DNA of 64,000 nt from Cutibacterium porci. GTDB taxonomy: Bacteria; Actinomycetota; Actinomycetes; Propionibacteriales; Propionibacteriaceae. The translations under genes were made by a program, and so were the position numbers. Location: assembly GCF_009696315.1 (NCBI RefSeq), contig NZ_VUMG01000001.1, positions 496,001 through 560,000 on the forward strand. The letters are read 5' to 3'. Positions 1 to 9,728 of the stretch are shown in pieces (position 1 is the stretch's first letter; each line of letters starts with the position of its first letter). The notes beneath the pieces were generated by a model that saw only the letters and a program-made list of their open reading frames with translations, made no database searches and was not told the DNA's origin.

Positions 1-3000
1 CTTTAATCACTGTTCTCCAATTGACATCCCCGGTTGCGTATTTCTGGGAGCTAGCGGAGAAGCCTCCTGACATGAGGGCTCCCGAGATGATCGCAGCCCC
101 AAGCGGGCCACCGAAACCCGTCGCTGCTACGGCGATACCGCCGATGAGGAGGCCAGCGCCGATTAGGAAGTCCCGGGAGAGGATCCGGTCTTTGTGGGTG
201 GTCCACCAGTGGCGGACGGGGTGGGTGAGGCCTGCCAGTTGGTCGTCGGTGACGGGGTGAGTTCCGAGAGGGTCGGTGAGGGTGAGCGGGTTGTTATTGG
301 CGTAGTCGTAGGGATTGTTGGCCCATAGTGCGCCAACCGGCGGGGCTAACGGGTCAGGAGATAAGAAGGTAGTGGTAGTTGGGTCGTAGAGGCGCGCCCC
401 CCACCAAGGATGACCATCAACCACTAGCGCGTTCCCGGCCATCCTGATCGTCTCAGGGACGCCCTCAATAGCGACCGTGGCCGGTTGATATGGGTCATCA
501 GGATCGGTGGGCATCACCTCACGCCATAGGCTGGTATCGTCGATGGGTGTGGCACCGAGCACGCGTCCTCCTGGCAGGGGAAGCACAGGATGACCATCAA
601 TCGAGGTAGGGGCGCCGGTTACAAGGTCCCAGTCGACTCGCACACGCTGCTCTTGCGTGGTGATGCGAACGGGGTACCCGAACGCGTCGACGTGAGTCTC
701 TACGGTTGTGGAACTGGTGGTAATACCGGATAGCCAGCCTCGCTTGTCCCAGGAATAGCACCGGTCTTGGCCATGTGGGCCATTCGCACTGGTACGCCGT
801 CCCGCCGCGTCGTAAGCGTATTGGGTGGTCGTGGTATGCCCATTTACATAGCTACGGGTTTGTGCTAAGCGGCCGTGCTGGTCCCAGGCGAAGGTGGTGT
901 TGGCTCCGGGGGCAGTATGGCTGGTGAGTCGGCCATAAGCGTCGTGGTCCCAGGCGTGGTGAGTGTGAGGACCGGTCGCGCTGATGAGTGACCCAGCTTT
1001 GTCGTAGCCGTAAGACCAAAGGCCTTCGGGCATCTCTAGCCCAGTAATTCGCCCCTGCTTATCACGGGTGATGCGTGTGACGCGCCCATCGTGGGTATAC
1101 CCACATACCATGCCGCCGTCGTGGTCCCAGCGATCATGATGACCGGTGGTAGTGACGTCGGTGAGCCGTCCGGCACTATCCCATGTCAGATTCGCGGTAC
1201 CCAACGCGGAATGAGTAATACGGGCCAGTAGCCCATCATCCTGATAGTCGTATGACACGCTGGAGTGGGTATCGTCGGCATGAGTCAGGCGGCCCTCGCT
1301 ATCCCAGTCCCAGTGGTGGCAGCTGACAACCCTACCGTCACCGTCAGTGGTGGTGTGGTCGCAGACGAGCCCGCGCGCATCGACACTAATGATGTGACGC
1401 AGGGGACTGGCAGGGTCGGTGTGATCGTCAACGTGAAGCTGGCGGGCCTCGATGTCCCACCACCTGCGGGTAGAAATCTGCCCATCAATGGTGACTGTTT
1501 CTGTCCCGCCGCGCGCGTCGTAGCTGGTCGTGGTGCCGTCAGGGCCGGTATGGCTGGTGAGACGCCCGGCTGGATTCCAGGTATAGCGGTGGATCCCGCC
1601 TGCGGGATCAGTGGATTCGACGACCTGATCAAGGTTGTTGTACCGGTACGTCGATATAGCGTCAGTGCCTGTTGTTGCTGTAACTAAGCGTCCGCGTTTG
1701 TCCCAGGTGTATCGGTGAACCTGGCCTGAAGCATCGACGGCGCTAACGAGCCTACCGGCGGTGTCGTAGCGGAAAGCCCGGTGGCCGGCGACCTGATCCC
1801 ACGCACGGACTGGCCGTCCACAGATGTCGTAATCGGCGGTGAAAGTCACCGTATCACCGACTCGCGTCTCGACGAGCCGACCGACTGGGTCCCAGCTGTA
1901 TTCGGTGGTTACCCCGGTGGGGTCGATAATGCCAGTCAGCCGGGAATCAGCGTCGTAAAGGTAGTGGGTAACCGCGCCGGTCGGATCAATTGTGCTAGCC
2001 AAGCGCCCAGCCGAGTCGTAGGAATAATGCTCCTGCAGCCCGCTGGGGCTCGTGACGGCAGACAGGTGTCCGACCCGGTCATAGTCGAACCGGGTGGATG
2101 AACCGAGGGGGTCGGTGAGCACAGCTGGTAGGCCGACTGCATCATAGTCGATGCTGCTGGTGGCACCGAAAATATCGGTGCGTGAAACGATGCGCCCGTA
2201 ATCATCGAACTGATCGGCGGCTACCACGTGACCCGCAGCGTTCGTGACTTGGGTCTGGTGGGCGGTGGTAGTGGCGTGCAGACTCATCCCGGTTGGGTCG
2301 GTCAGCGAGGTCAATTCTCCGATGACGTTGTAAGAGGCACGCCAGCGGGCACCGTCTGGATCCCTCACCTCGCACAGTCGGGCCATGGCGTCACGAAGGA
2401 ATCCCCAGCTGGTGCCGTCGGGCAGCCCTATTCCGGATAAGTCCCCTAACTCGTCATAAGACAGTGTTGTTGTGGCACCAGTTGGGTCAATGATTGTGGT
2501 GATTTGGCCACCGGGGCCCCAGGCGTACCGGGTGATTCCACCGTCAGGGGCTGTTGTTGCCTCAAGGTGTCCAGCCTCATCGTAGTCGTAGCTCCAACAG
2601 GCTCCGTCCGGGTCGGTACGCTCGACCAAGCGGCCTGCCTGGTCATGGGTCACCTCGGTGCGATATCCCAGCGGGGTGATGATGTGGTTCACGTTTCCGG
2701 CATCATCGTGGCTGATTTGCCACGTGCTACCGGCCCCATCGGTGATGGCTACGATTTGGCCATACGTGTCATGGTCGAAACGCATTTTGGCCCCAGTAGC
2801 GTCAACGAGCTCTCGCAGTAGGCCACGGTCCCACGACAATGTCATAGTGGTGCCCTGGCTATTGCTGAGGCTAGTCGGGTTGTCCGCGTTGTCCTCGTAA
2901 CCCAGTCGCAGTCTGACAGTGTTGTCGGTAGAGATGGTGGTGAGGCGATCAGCGTCATCCCAGCTGTAATCAATGATCCCGCCGGTAGGCAGAGTAGTGC

Positions 3001-4870
3001 GGGTGCGATGTCCCCGCTTGTCATAGGTGTGACGGATAACCTTGCCTGCCCGATCCGTAGCCTCTATCAAATTGCCATAGCGGTCGTACAGCATGGAGGT
3101 GCGCTGTCCGTCAGCGTCAATGATTCCGACAGTGCGACCACGTCCATCACTGATCCACGTATTGGAATGGTGGCCTTGCCCATCATCTGCGACGGTCACC
3201 CCACCGGGAAGATACGTAAACCGTGTCATGTGCCCTGTCGCATCGCGCTGGGTACAGATCCGGCCGAGGTCGTCGAAGGTGTTAACGCACTTGGCCACAC
3301 CAGACGGGTCAACGACCTCACTGAGTAACCAGCCATCCCATTGATAGCGGTGAACTCCGTCAGGGCGAGTCACCTCACTCAGTCGGCCTTGGGAATCGTA
3401 GGAGTAGCTTACGCTGCGGCCATCACTGGCCACAGCCTTAACGAGGCGATCCTGCGCGTAGGACAGAGCCACCGAGCGGCCCCATTCGGAATGCAGGGAA
3501 GTGACCACACCGTCATGGCGTTTAACCCACACACCATTACCGATACCGGAGTCTGAGCCCACCCAGGCGCCGGCGGCGGTGAACACCCATCGGCTACCAG
3601 CATTGTCGGTGACGATCCACACCGGACCAGTGATATCAACAGCTTGAGCATCAGCGGCATCACCGCGTGACAGCCACACGTTATCTTGTGTGGCCCGCCA
3701 CGGTCCCGCGACGGTATCACGGCTCTCAGCAGTGGCGGAGTTGCTCGCATCATCGTGATTCGTGAGAGGGAAAATGATCTCGCGGCCATCATCGCGCACC
3801 CAACGCGCCTGCTCATCAGTGACGATCAAACGCTGATCCAAGATCGTCGACCAGCCGGGGCCTAACACCCCACACGCCTCAGGCTCGTCGTGAGCAGCGG
3901 CCAGTGTTGAGTTGTACATCCGGGAGATCATCAGCCCCTGGCTCGGCCCACCGAAAGCCAGGTCCGTTTCGGGGAGCACGAAGTTCCCGGTTGCCGAGTT
4001 CACCGGGTCCTCGATGTAACCCGTGGCAGGATCGATCCCGCTCAGAGTGGGCGAGGATACTTCAACATTCGCCCGCATCACATTGACTCCGGCAGCCTTG
4101 AGCGAAGCCTCCAAAGCCACATCGGCCATCTTTACCGATCCTGAGCCACCAGCGGCAGCAAATGCACGGCCCACTGCCTCCAACCACACCACATCAGCGT
4201 CGTTGAGACCTATCCACCGCTGGTACTGTCCGAACAAGCCATCCACAGCTAACGACCCGTACTGGCAGCTCCCGCAGAAGTGCTCATACAGTGTCTCCAG
4301 CGCCGACGCGGGCATCAATCCCCGGTTTGCTCCATGAATCAGCCGCGCTCCACCCGCCAGATTTGCCGGGACTGCGCTTGAAACACCTCCAGACGGGCCA
4401 CGCAGTCCCTGGTCAGCTTGCCGCTGGCTCGTCTGAGGTGGAGTCACCCAACGAGCAGAGGGAGGGGTCGGCTTCGGTGCAGGTGCATCGTCAGGCTCGA
4501 ACAAACCTTTTACGAAGCGCTGAATCCAATTCTCGTGAGCATGGGCGGTCACATAGTTGCGCACCTGATCGCGCCGCTCGTTTTCTTTGTAAGCCTCCCC
4601 GGCCAGATAGTCGACCTCCCTAGCAGTCTCGACGAATGCCGATGAGAGCTCGGACGCATCAGTCGAACACACCCGCATGTTCTGACGGAACACCTGAGAG
4701 AAGAAGCCTCGAAACTCGTCCGATGCCATCGACTCAGCGTGGCCCCGTTCACCCTCGAAGATGGTTATCTTACTGGCCGCCTCGCGGAGCTTGTCCGCGA
4801 ACTCGGCTGCTACCGCGAAATCGAACCTGACAGGATTCTGGTAATCACCCAAGTCATTCGTATCAGACAC
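1..4870 (-). CDS. Rhs/YD-repeat polymorphic toxin, C-terminus outside window
   Basis: An open frame of at least 1623 codons that leaves the window on the left, so its toxin tip is not visible. The GTG start at 4870 has a GAGG ribosome site 5 nt upstream and an in-frame TAA shortly before it. Residues 1-110 are helical and charged with a WXG-like turn (FRGFF) between two helices, resembling an ESX/LXG domain. A DPVNSATGNF motif near residue 285 opens the Rhs part; dozens of YD repeats (YDxxGRL type) follow to about residue 1495, where the core closes with YDPTTTTFLSPDPLAPP and DPLG. Beyond that a Gly/Ala-rich hydrophobic pre-toxin segment runs to the edge. Rhs shells are known to encapsulate and autocleave a C-terminal toxin. 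It is a paralogue of the 20,589-26,240 gene. Export by the neighbouring type VII system is inference. Confidence 0.9.
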   Translation of the reverse strand, partial: MSDTNDLGDYQNPVRFDFAVAAEFADKLREAASKITIFEGERGHAESMASDEFRGFFSQVFRQNMRVCSTDASELSSAFVETAREVDYLAGEAYKENERRDQVRNYVTAHAHENWIQRFVKGLFEPDDAPAPKPTPPSARWVTPPQTSQRQADQGLRGPSGGVSSAVPANLAGGARLIHGANRGLMPASALETLYEHFCGSCQYGSLAVDGLFGQYQRWIGLNDADVVWLEAVGRAFAAAGGSGSVKMADVALEASLKAAGVNVMRANVEVSSPTLSGIDPATGYIEDPVNSATGNFVLPETDLAFGGPSQGLMISRMYNSTLAAAHDEPEACGVLGPGWSTILDQRLIVTDEQARWVRDDGREIIFPLTNHDDASNSATAESRDTVAGPWRATQDNVWLSRGDAADAQAVDITGPVWIVTDNAGSRWVFTAAGAWVGSDSGIGNGVWVKRHDGVVTSLHSEWGRSVALSYAQDRLVKAVASDGRSVSYSYDSQGRLSEVTRPDGVHRYQWDGWLLSEVVDPSGVAKCVNTFDDLGRICTQRDATGHMTRFTYLPGGVTVADDGQGHHSNTWISDGRGRTVGIIDADGQRTSMLYDRYGNLIEATDRAGKVIRHTYDKRGHRTRTTLPTGGIIDYSWDDADRLTTISTDNTVRLRLGYEDNADNPTSLSNSQGTTMTLSWDRGLLRELVDATGAKMRFDHDTYGQIVAITDGAGSTWQISHDDAGNVNHIITPLGYRTEVTHDQAGRLVERTDPDGACWSYDYDEAGHLEATTAPDGGITRYAWGPGGQITTIIDPTGATTTLSYDELGDLSGIGLPDGTSWGFLRDAMARLCEVRDPDGARWRASYNVIGELTSLTDPTGMSLHATTTAHQTQVTNAAGHVVAADQFDDYGRIVSRTDIFGATSSIDYDAVGLPAVLTDPLGSSTRFDYDRVGHLSAVTSPSGLQEHYSYDSAGRLASTIDPTGAVTHYLYDADSRLTGIIDPTGVTTEYSWDPVGRLVETRVGDTVTFTADYDICGRPVRAWDQVAGHRAFRYDTAGRLVSAVDASGQVHRYTWDKRGRLVTATTGTDAISTYRYNNLDQVVESTDPAGGIHRYTWNPAGRLTSHTGPDGTTTSYDARGGTETVTIDGQISTRRWWDIEARQLHVDDHTDPASPLRHIISVDARGLVCDHTTTDGDGRVVSCHHWDWDSEGRLTHADDTHSSVSYDYQDDGLLARITHSALGTANLTWDSAGRLTDVTTTGHHDRWDHDGGMVCGYTHDGRVTRITRDKQGRITGLEMPEGLWSYGYDKAGSLISATGPHTHHAWDHDAYGRLTSHTAPGANTTFAWDQHGRLAQTRSYVNGHTTTTQYAYDAAGRRTSANGPHGQDRCYSWDKRGWLSGITTSSTTVETHVDAFGYPVRITTQEQRVRVDWDLVTGAPTSIDGHPVLPLPGGRVLGATPIDDTSLWREVMPTDPDDPYQPATVAIEGVPETIRMAGNALVVDGHPWWGARLYDPTTTTFLSPDPLAPPVGALWANNPYDYANNNPLTLTDPLGTHPVTDDQLAGLTHPVRHWWTTHKDRILSRDFLIGAGLLIGGIAVAATGFGGPLGAAIISGALMSGGFSASSQKYATGDVNWRTVIK

Positions 4871-4978
4871 GGAGACCTCACATTACAGATACAACATCGA
4901 TGGATAGTCCCACACTTCTAGGGGCAGATAGTGCGGATATATTAGCAGCACCGGGATAGTTCAGTGGTTGTTTCCCCT

Positions 4979-5010
4979 GATGTCACGTTGGGTTTACCCA
5001 ACATGACATC
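4979..5010. other. Imperfect inverted repeat upstream of Rhs gene
   Basis: Arms GATGTCAcGTTGGGT and ACCCAACaTGACATC flank a 2-nt centre with one mismatch. It lies between the start of the left Rhs gene and the terminator of the WXG100 gene. No T-run follows on either strand, so it could be an operator or cruciform-prone site rather than a terminator. Confidence 0.45.
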
Positions 5011-5041
5011 AAAGTTACGAAAAGCAAAACAATGAAATGAT

Positions 5042-5077
5042 CGTGGTGGCGAGACAGTGCACTGTCTCGCCACCACG
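5042..5077 (-). terminator. Loopless 36-bp palindrome behind the WXG100 gene
   Basis: A perfect palindrome with 18-bp arms (CGTGGTGGCGAGACAGTG on one side) and no spacer, starting 12 bp past the stop codon of the WXG100 gene. On the minus strand it is followed by a T-rich stretch (ATTTCATTGTTTTGCTTTT), so it fits an intrinsic terminator separating the WXG100 gene from the left Rhs gene. Confidence 0.75.
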
Positions 5078-5088
5078 TGAGGGAATTG

Positions 5089-5370
5089 TTACTGGCCGCC
5101 ACCAGCGGTGAAAATGTCGGTAGCGATCTTCTGCAAGCTTGCCCGCAGCTGCTCCAATTCGGCCTTTGCTTTCTCCAATGCGCTCCGGGTCTCGGGCCAC
5201 ACCTGGCTCCGGAACTGGGATGCTAGCGGGCCATCCCACACATCTGGGGCGGACAACCGCTGGCCCTGGTTATCCAATGCTTGAATCTGATCTGTCAGCC
5301 CACCATTAACAATGGACTGAATCTGGCGGATGGCCTCCTTGGCCTCATCGGTAGACAATACCCGAGACAT
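5089..5370 (-). CDS. WXG100-family (Esx-like) protein
   Basis: A 93-aa helical protein with the WXG100 layout: helix 1 (about residues 8-40), the turn DVWDGPL (WDG at 45-47), then a long charged helix 2 rich in Glu, Lys and Leu, ending DIFTAGGGQ. Members of this family form helical-hairpin dimers that are exported by, or help substrates through, type VII secretion. The start at 5370 has AGGAG 8 nt upstream; a longer open frame to 5601 has no such site and its extra residues do not fit the family. It is divergent from the coiled-coil/EssC-like operon and upstream of the left Rhs gene, which supports a secretion role. Whether it is a secreted effector or a chaperone for the Rhs protein cannot be told. 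Confidence 0.85.
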   Translation of the reverse strand: MSRVLSTDEAKEAIRQIQSIVNGGLTDQIQALDNQGQRLSAPDVWDGPLASQFRSQVWPETRSALEKAKAELEQLRASLQKIATDIFTAGGGQ

Positions 5371-5411
5371 TGAACACACTCCTATAAGAACGTGACGTAG
5401 ATCTGACCCAG

Positions 5412-5440
5412 TTGACGTCGATCGCCTTCCAGAATCTAAT
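5412..5440 (+). promoter_or_regulatory. Predicted promoter of the type VII-like operon
   Basis: TTGACG (5412-5417) and TCTAAT (5435-5440) are separated by 17 bp, a good match to a housekeeping sigma promoter. It sits in the divergent gap between the WXG100 gene and the plus-strand operon and predicts a leader of about 75 nt before the GTG at 5523. Confidence 0.55.
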
Positions 5441-5522
5441 ATGTAGAGTAACCCTGAGAGGGTCAGGTACACCACCAATGTATCTGATAAATAAAAGTGG
5501 TTGGGCTCCAAGGAGGACAACA

Positions 5523-8321
5523 GTGCGCCGATCTCACCGCTGGTGCCGAGACGTAGCCATTTTCGCTGCTTGTAGTTGCGCCACTTTAACTGTGGCGACA
5601 CCCAATCCCGTGTTAGCTAGCCCCGCTTCCGCTTCTGCATCGGCTGGAGTCACGATGACCATCGATCAGCGCGGAGCGGTCACTGGTATGGGTTCTTCGT
5701 CCGGAGTCCCCCTCGCACCGACGTCGGATGCCACACACATGCCCTTTCGTGTCATGGTGACCTATTCCCATGACGGCAAGGTCTCCTCGGACCCGTCTCT
5801 CGTTAGTGGGGTCGATGGGACGGTTGGTATGGATGTGACCATTTACAACACCACTGGCCGTCTGGAGACGGTGAGCGCTGATGTTGATGGGCACTCGATC
5901 TCTCGCGAGGCTCTCATCTCCACGCCTATGACTATGGCTGGCAGTGCCGTACTCGATGGTGTCGACCCTTCCAAGGTCGTCACTGCCGCCAATCGCAGCA
6001 AGCGCACCGATCCTGCCGGAAATGGCGTAGTCGGGGTCAATGAAAGTGGAAAGACTGTGGTGCAATGGGCTGCGCTTACCGGTATTGATCCTCTCGGATC
6101 CGTGGCTCGTTTCTCCTTGGTTGTCAATGCCCATGACTTTCACGTTCCGACGATGAACCTCGCAGTGACGCCCGGGTTCGGTGTTCAAGATGTTGGAACT
6201 AAAGATGAGAATGCCCTTGTCGTTTCCACCATCAAGACCCTAACTGCGACCAGCCAGGTGCTCGATGACTCGGGTAAGGCGGTTCAGCTGGCCAGCCAGC
6301 GCCTGAACGAGGCTGGATCCAATATTGGCGACAAGACGATCAATGACTTGAAAGCTTCAAGCGCTCGTATTGGTACCAATGCTCAAGTGACCGCGGAAAC
6401 CGTGTCCCAGCTTGCAGGACAGACCAGCGTTGCCTACCACGAGACAGGATCGCTCATTTCTGGGCAACTCGCTCAGGCCACGGCGACGATGAGGGATCTG
6501 CTCGGGGACCCGCGTTCGAATGCACCGCAGGTATCGGTCGATTCACCCAGTTGTAAGATCAAGGCCAGCGATGAGTCATCTAGGAAGGCATTCAGTGGCC
6601 CCGAAGCTCATGATGTTCTCGGTGTTATACATGGCCTGTCCGCGCGGTTGGATGCCTTATCGAAAACCAGCGGCAAATGCCAGGAACTCGTCACTGCTGA
6701 CCTGATCTCGTTCTTGGGCCCGACGAATCCTGATGCCAAGACATGCGCCGCGAAGGCTGGTGGGTTGTCCTGCGCCTTATACGCCCAGAAGGAACGCTTG
6801 AGTCAGAGCATGGAGGACCTTACTAGTCAAAATGTTCAGCTGGCTGCGCAGCTGCGTAACGGGTCCCAAGGCAAGATGCTGGCGTCGGTGCAGCGTCTGC
6901 GGTCGAACTTTAATGACTTGCAACGTGCCGTAGATGACCTTTCGACGGATTCTCCGCAAGCCTATGGTGAGAGTCTGAGAAAAATGGACGTAGCTCTTGC
7001 GGTGATGACCGGTGACGTCACCGAGGCCCGGACTGATCTCGACCAGATCCATACCAAGCTGCAAGACGAGCTCTCTCTTCTTGATGAGCAGGATCATCAG
7101 ATTACGGCTGTGAAGCGAGAGATCTGTTTGGCTTCTGGTCAAACCATGCCTGCCCGTGAGCCCTCGCCGGCTCCTGGCCCGACGAGTTCAGCCAGCCCGA
7201 CTCCGACACCAAGCACGGATCCTTCTGCGACGCCATCAAGACCAACGCAGCACGCTATTGACCGGAAAGAGGGGGCCCGGTTGGTCGATATGCTGTCGTC
7301 AACTACGTGCCCGATTGTTGATCCTGGCCCTGATGTGCCCTTCGAAGGTCATCGGCACCTTCACAACATGGCGAACCTGGCGGATACCGATTCCCAGATT
7401 CGCTCGGGTATAGAGGAAGCCGTCAAGCAGACTGATATCCACAAGCCAGGGGGGATCGCCGGTTCTCGGGTAGCCCGCAAATTGGATGATCTTGAAGCTA
7501 CACTGAAGATCCTGGAGACCAACCTTCACAAGGCTGAGGACCAGAGAAACACTGGAATTACCACCCTCGCTGGGCACATCCAGTCCATTAACAATCACAT
7601 GGCGGCTACTGGTAGGCAGTTGCAGGATCTGGAGAAAAACTCTGCAGCAGTGGGAGGCGAACTTTCTACCCTGGGAACGGATCTGGACGGCGTCGTCGTC
7701 AGCACACGCAGAGCAGCTGACGAGGAGCTTACGAATGATTTGGCGACCTCCCTTAAGGGGGTTGGCTCGATCCGCAATCGTGGTCAACAAGCTGTCGGAC
7801 AGATGTTTGGAGAGTTCACCAATAACCTCACTGAGCAGTCAGGCCACGTCGCGGCCGAAGGTGAACGCACGGTTGGGCTGGCTAATGAAAAGGTGGAATC
7901 GACCAATGGCCATCTCGCCGGTCAGATGAATAATCTGATGCAAGTACGTTCTGCGGAGGCGAGGAAGACTGCTGACGGGGCTGTCGCTGACACAGAGCAG
8001 GTGTCAAAGCTGCTTTCTGGCGACATCGCGCGTGTTCTTGATGACATTGGTCAGCACACACACAGCGGCGGTGGACTACTTGGTGCTATCAGCACTTCGG
8101 CTAGCTATTTAACTGTGGCTGACAACAAGGTAGCCGATGCTAACACTCAGACTCACGTTGCTCAGTCCACACAGCGCACAGTGTACGGAAACTCCCAAGT
8201 GGACGGCGCTGCAAGACGAGCCAGCTTGGCTCGCCTCGAGACGCCGCTGACGATCGGGTCGCACAGCGGCACGGTTTCGGCTACGTGGATGAGCGCACGA
8301 ATCGAGGGCCGCGCCTCATGA
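5523..8321 (+). CDS. Exported coiled-coil protein of type VII-like operon
   Basis: 932 aa from a GTG start preceded by AGGAGG with 6 nt spacing; the longer frame from 5412 lacks a ribosome site. The N-terminus is a signal peptide (basic start, hydrophobic AIFAACSCATLTVA, Ala/Ser-rich cleavage region after about residue 32). Residues about 40-220 look like a beta-rich extracytoplasmic domain; after that come long heptad-rich helices, interrupted near 542-577 by a Pro/Ser/Thr linker (PSPAPGPTSSASPTPTPS), and more helices to about residue 880. No C-terminal membrane anchor is visible. The ATGA overlap with the next gene shows translational coupling. By position and build it could be the counterpart of EsaA/YueB of Firmicutes type VII systems, but those carry terminal membrane segments, so this is a weak functional guess. 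Confidence 0.85.
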   Translation: MRRSHRWCRDVAIFAACSCATLTVATPNPVLASPASASASAGVTMTIDQRGAVTGMGSSSGVPLAPTSDATHMPFRVMVTYSHDGKVSSDPSLVSGVDGTVGMDVTIYNTTGRLETVSADVDGHSISREALISTPMTMAGSAVLDGVDPSKVVTAANRSKRTDPAGNGVVGVNESGKTVVQWAALTGIDPLGSVARFSLVVNAHDFHVPTMNLAVTPGFGVQDVGTKDENALVVSTIKTLTATSQVLDDSGKAVQLASQRLNEAGSNIGDKTINDLKASSARIGTNAQVTAETVSQLAGQTSVAYHETGSLISGQLAQATATMRDLLGDPRSNAPQVSVDSPSCKIKASDESSRKAFSGPEAHDVLGVIHGLSARLDALSKTSGKCQELVTADLISFLGPTNPDAKTCAAKAGGLSCALYAQKERLSQSMEDLTSQNVQLAAQLRNGSQGKMLASVQRLRSNFNDLQRAVDDLSTDSPQAYGESLRKMDVALAVMTGDVTEARTDLDQIHTKLQDELSLLDEQDHQITAVKREICLASGQTMPAREPSPAPGPTSSASPTPTPSTDPSATPSRPTQHAIDRKEGARLVDMLSSTTCPIVDPGPDVPFEGHRHLHNMANLADTDSQIRSGIEEAVKQTDIHKPGGIAGSRVARKLDDLEATLKILETNLHKAEDQRNTGITTLAGHIQSINNHMAATGRQLQDLEKNSAAVGGELSTLGTDLDGVVVSTRRAADEELTNDLATSLKGVGSIRNRGQQAVGQMFGEFTNNLTEQSGHVAAEGERTVGLANEKVESTNGHLAGQMNNLMQVRSAEARKTADGAVADTEQVSKLLSGDIARVLDDIGQHTHSGGGLLGAISTSASYLTVADNKVADANTQTHVAQSTQRTVYGNSQVDGAARRASLARLETPLTIGSHSGTVSATWMSARIEGRAS

Positions 8322-9619
8322 GTGAAGGCAAAGATGAACAAGCTCACGGTGACCAGGTCAAGACCCTTTCGACGACGCCCAAGAGTAAGAGATTGCCACG
8401 GAGAGGGGTGGCAATTGCCGCAGCGGTAATTATCGTCTGTGCAGTGATCACCGGTATCGTGGCATGGAGGGGTGGCGACGGTGATGCCACAAAGCCTCCT
8501 AAGCCTTACCAAGGCTCTAGAGTCGAGCTAAGTATTGGCAAGGTGCCATCTCATGTGCGGATTGGTTTAGTTGTGTCCTATACCGAGAATCCGCGTGAGG
8601 GCAGCGGCTGGATCGGAAATGCCCATGGGGCTCAGGTAGCTATGTGGCGCCTGACCCAAGGTGGTGGCGATGCTGAGATTCAAGTTGTCTCCGACAAGGG
8701 CAGTGAGCGGGGAGCTAAGGATGCTATTGCTCAATTTAAAGAAGCCGGCGTGGCAGGCATAGTTGCAGCCACGAGTGGCTCCCACACCAAAGTATTGGTT
8801 AAGGAGGCTAGCCGTGCTGGTATCCCCATACTCCTCCCTTATGCAACGAGGCTGGATGACGTTCCCGACGGCGCATGGTTTGGAATTCCCACTGCTAGCC
8901 GTCAGAGCAATATCATTAAAGCCCAGGCCGTGAAACTCGGATGCAAGCGCTTTGTGACGCGGGGGACTGGGTTGCAAGCAGCAGATACGACTGACATCCC
9001 TGTCGACAACAAGGGACAGGTCACCAAGCAGTTTGTTGATAAGTTAGCAAAGGATCCCAAAACTTGTGTGTATCTCGAAGGGCTTGGCCCTGCAATAGCA
9101 TCGGACGCTCCCACCATTGTCTCCGACTTGCGCGCTGGCGGAGTGACTGCACCGATCTTTCTTGGGCCCGATGCGACCTCGGCGGAAAGTACTGTGGCAC
9201 TGGCGCGAAACGGTGCTATTCCTAATGGTATTTATACCGTGGGAGTTCCCTCTGACGAGGTAGAAGCGGTCAGTCTTGCAGGTAACGAGGAGTCTCGGGC
9301 CTTCTCCGAAGCTGTCACCCATTTAGCGGCCTCCAAGGAGAAGTCAGTAATCGATTCGTCCAGGTCGTTCGAGACTTATGCTGACGAAGCCGATGGACGC
9401 TCCCATGACGCGGTGGTCACGCTCATCGCAGGTAGCGTGAAAGCCAACTCTAGCCACGCTGAGGATGTTCGTGTTGCATTGTCTAATCTCGACATGTCGA
9501 AGTTACCGTTGGTGAACCGACCTGATGCCATTGGAAAGATGACAATCGAAGCTGGTGTCCAGATCGTGCAACTCGCCAATGTGCAGGGTGCTCCGGCTTG
9601 GGTGCCAGCCGCAAAGTGA
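8318..9619 (+). CDS. Membrane-anchored periplasmic-binding-fold protein
   Basis: 433 aa; the ATG overlaps the previous stop as ATGA. A short basic cytoplasmic tail is followed by one membrane helix at about residues 30-50 (AIAAAVIIVCAVITGIVAW), then a type 1 periplasmic binding fold as in LivJ-like branched-chain amino acid receptors: VRIGLVVSYTEN, the GVAGIVAATSGSHT strand-turn, RAGIPILLPYAT and ITPIFLGPDAT-like second lobe elements. No ABC permease or ATPase is nearby, and it is anchored by a helix, not by a lipid. Within a type VII-like operon with a kinase it may sense an extracellular ligand or a peptidoglycan fragment. Fold assignment is fairly secure; role and ligand are unknown. Confidence 0.82.
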   Translation: MSEGKDEQAHGDQVKTLSTTPKSKRLPRRGVAIAAAVIIVCAVITGIVAWRGGDGDATKPPKPYQGSRVELSIGKVPSHVRIGLVVSYTENPREGSGWIGNAHGAQVAMWRLTQGGGDAEIQVVSDKGSERGAKDAIAQFKEAGVAGIVAATSGSHTKVLVKEASRAGIPILLPYATRLDDVPDGAWFGIPTASRQSNIIKAQAVKLGCKRFVTRGTGLQAADTTDIPVDNKGQVTKQFVDKLAKDPKTCVYLEGLGPAIASDAPTIVSDLRAGGVTAPIFLGPDATSAESTVALARNGAIPNGIYTVGVPSDEVEAVSLAGNEESRAFSEAVTHLAASKEKSVIDSSRSFETYADEADGRSHDAVVTLIAGSVKANSSHAEDVRVALSNLDMSKLPLVNRPDAIGKMTIEAGVQIVQLANVQGAPAWVPAAK

Positions 9620-9728
9620 AGCGTGGTGGATGGGCCCTCCAGGTCGCGGTGTCGGCAATGGCCAATCGTGAGGGAACGTTCGTTGGGTTGGAGCAGTATC
9701 TCGCGACGCGCGATAGGCGGTGTAGCCG

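Noticed and set aside
5412-5522. Longer N-terminus for the exported coiled-coil protein
   Set aside because: Would contain the promoter and precede a perfect AGGAGG-GTG start that opens a proper signal peptide.
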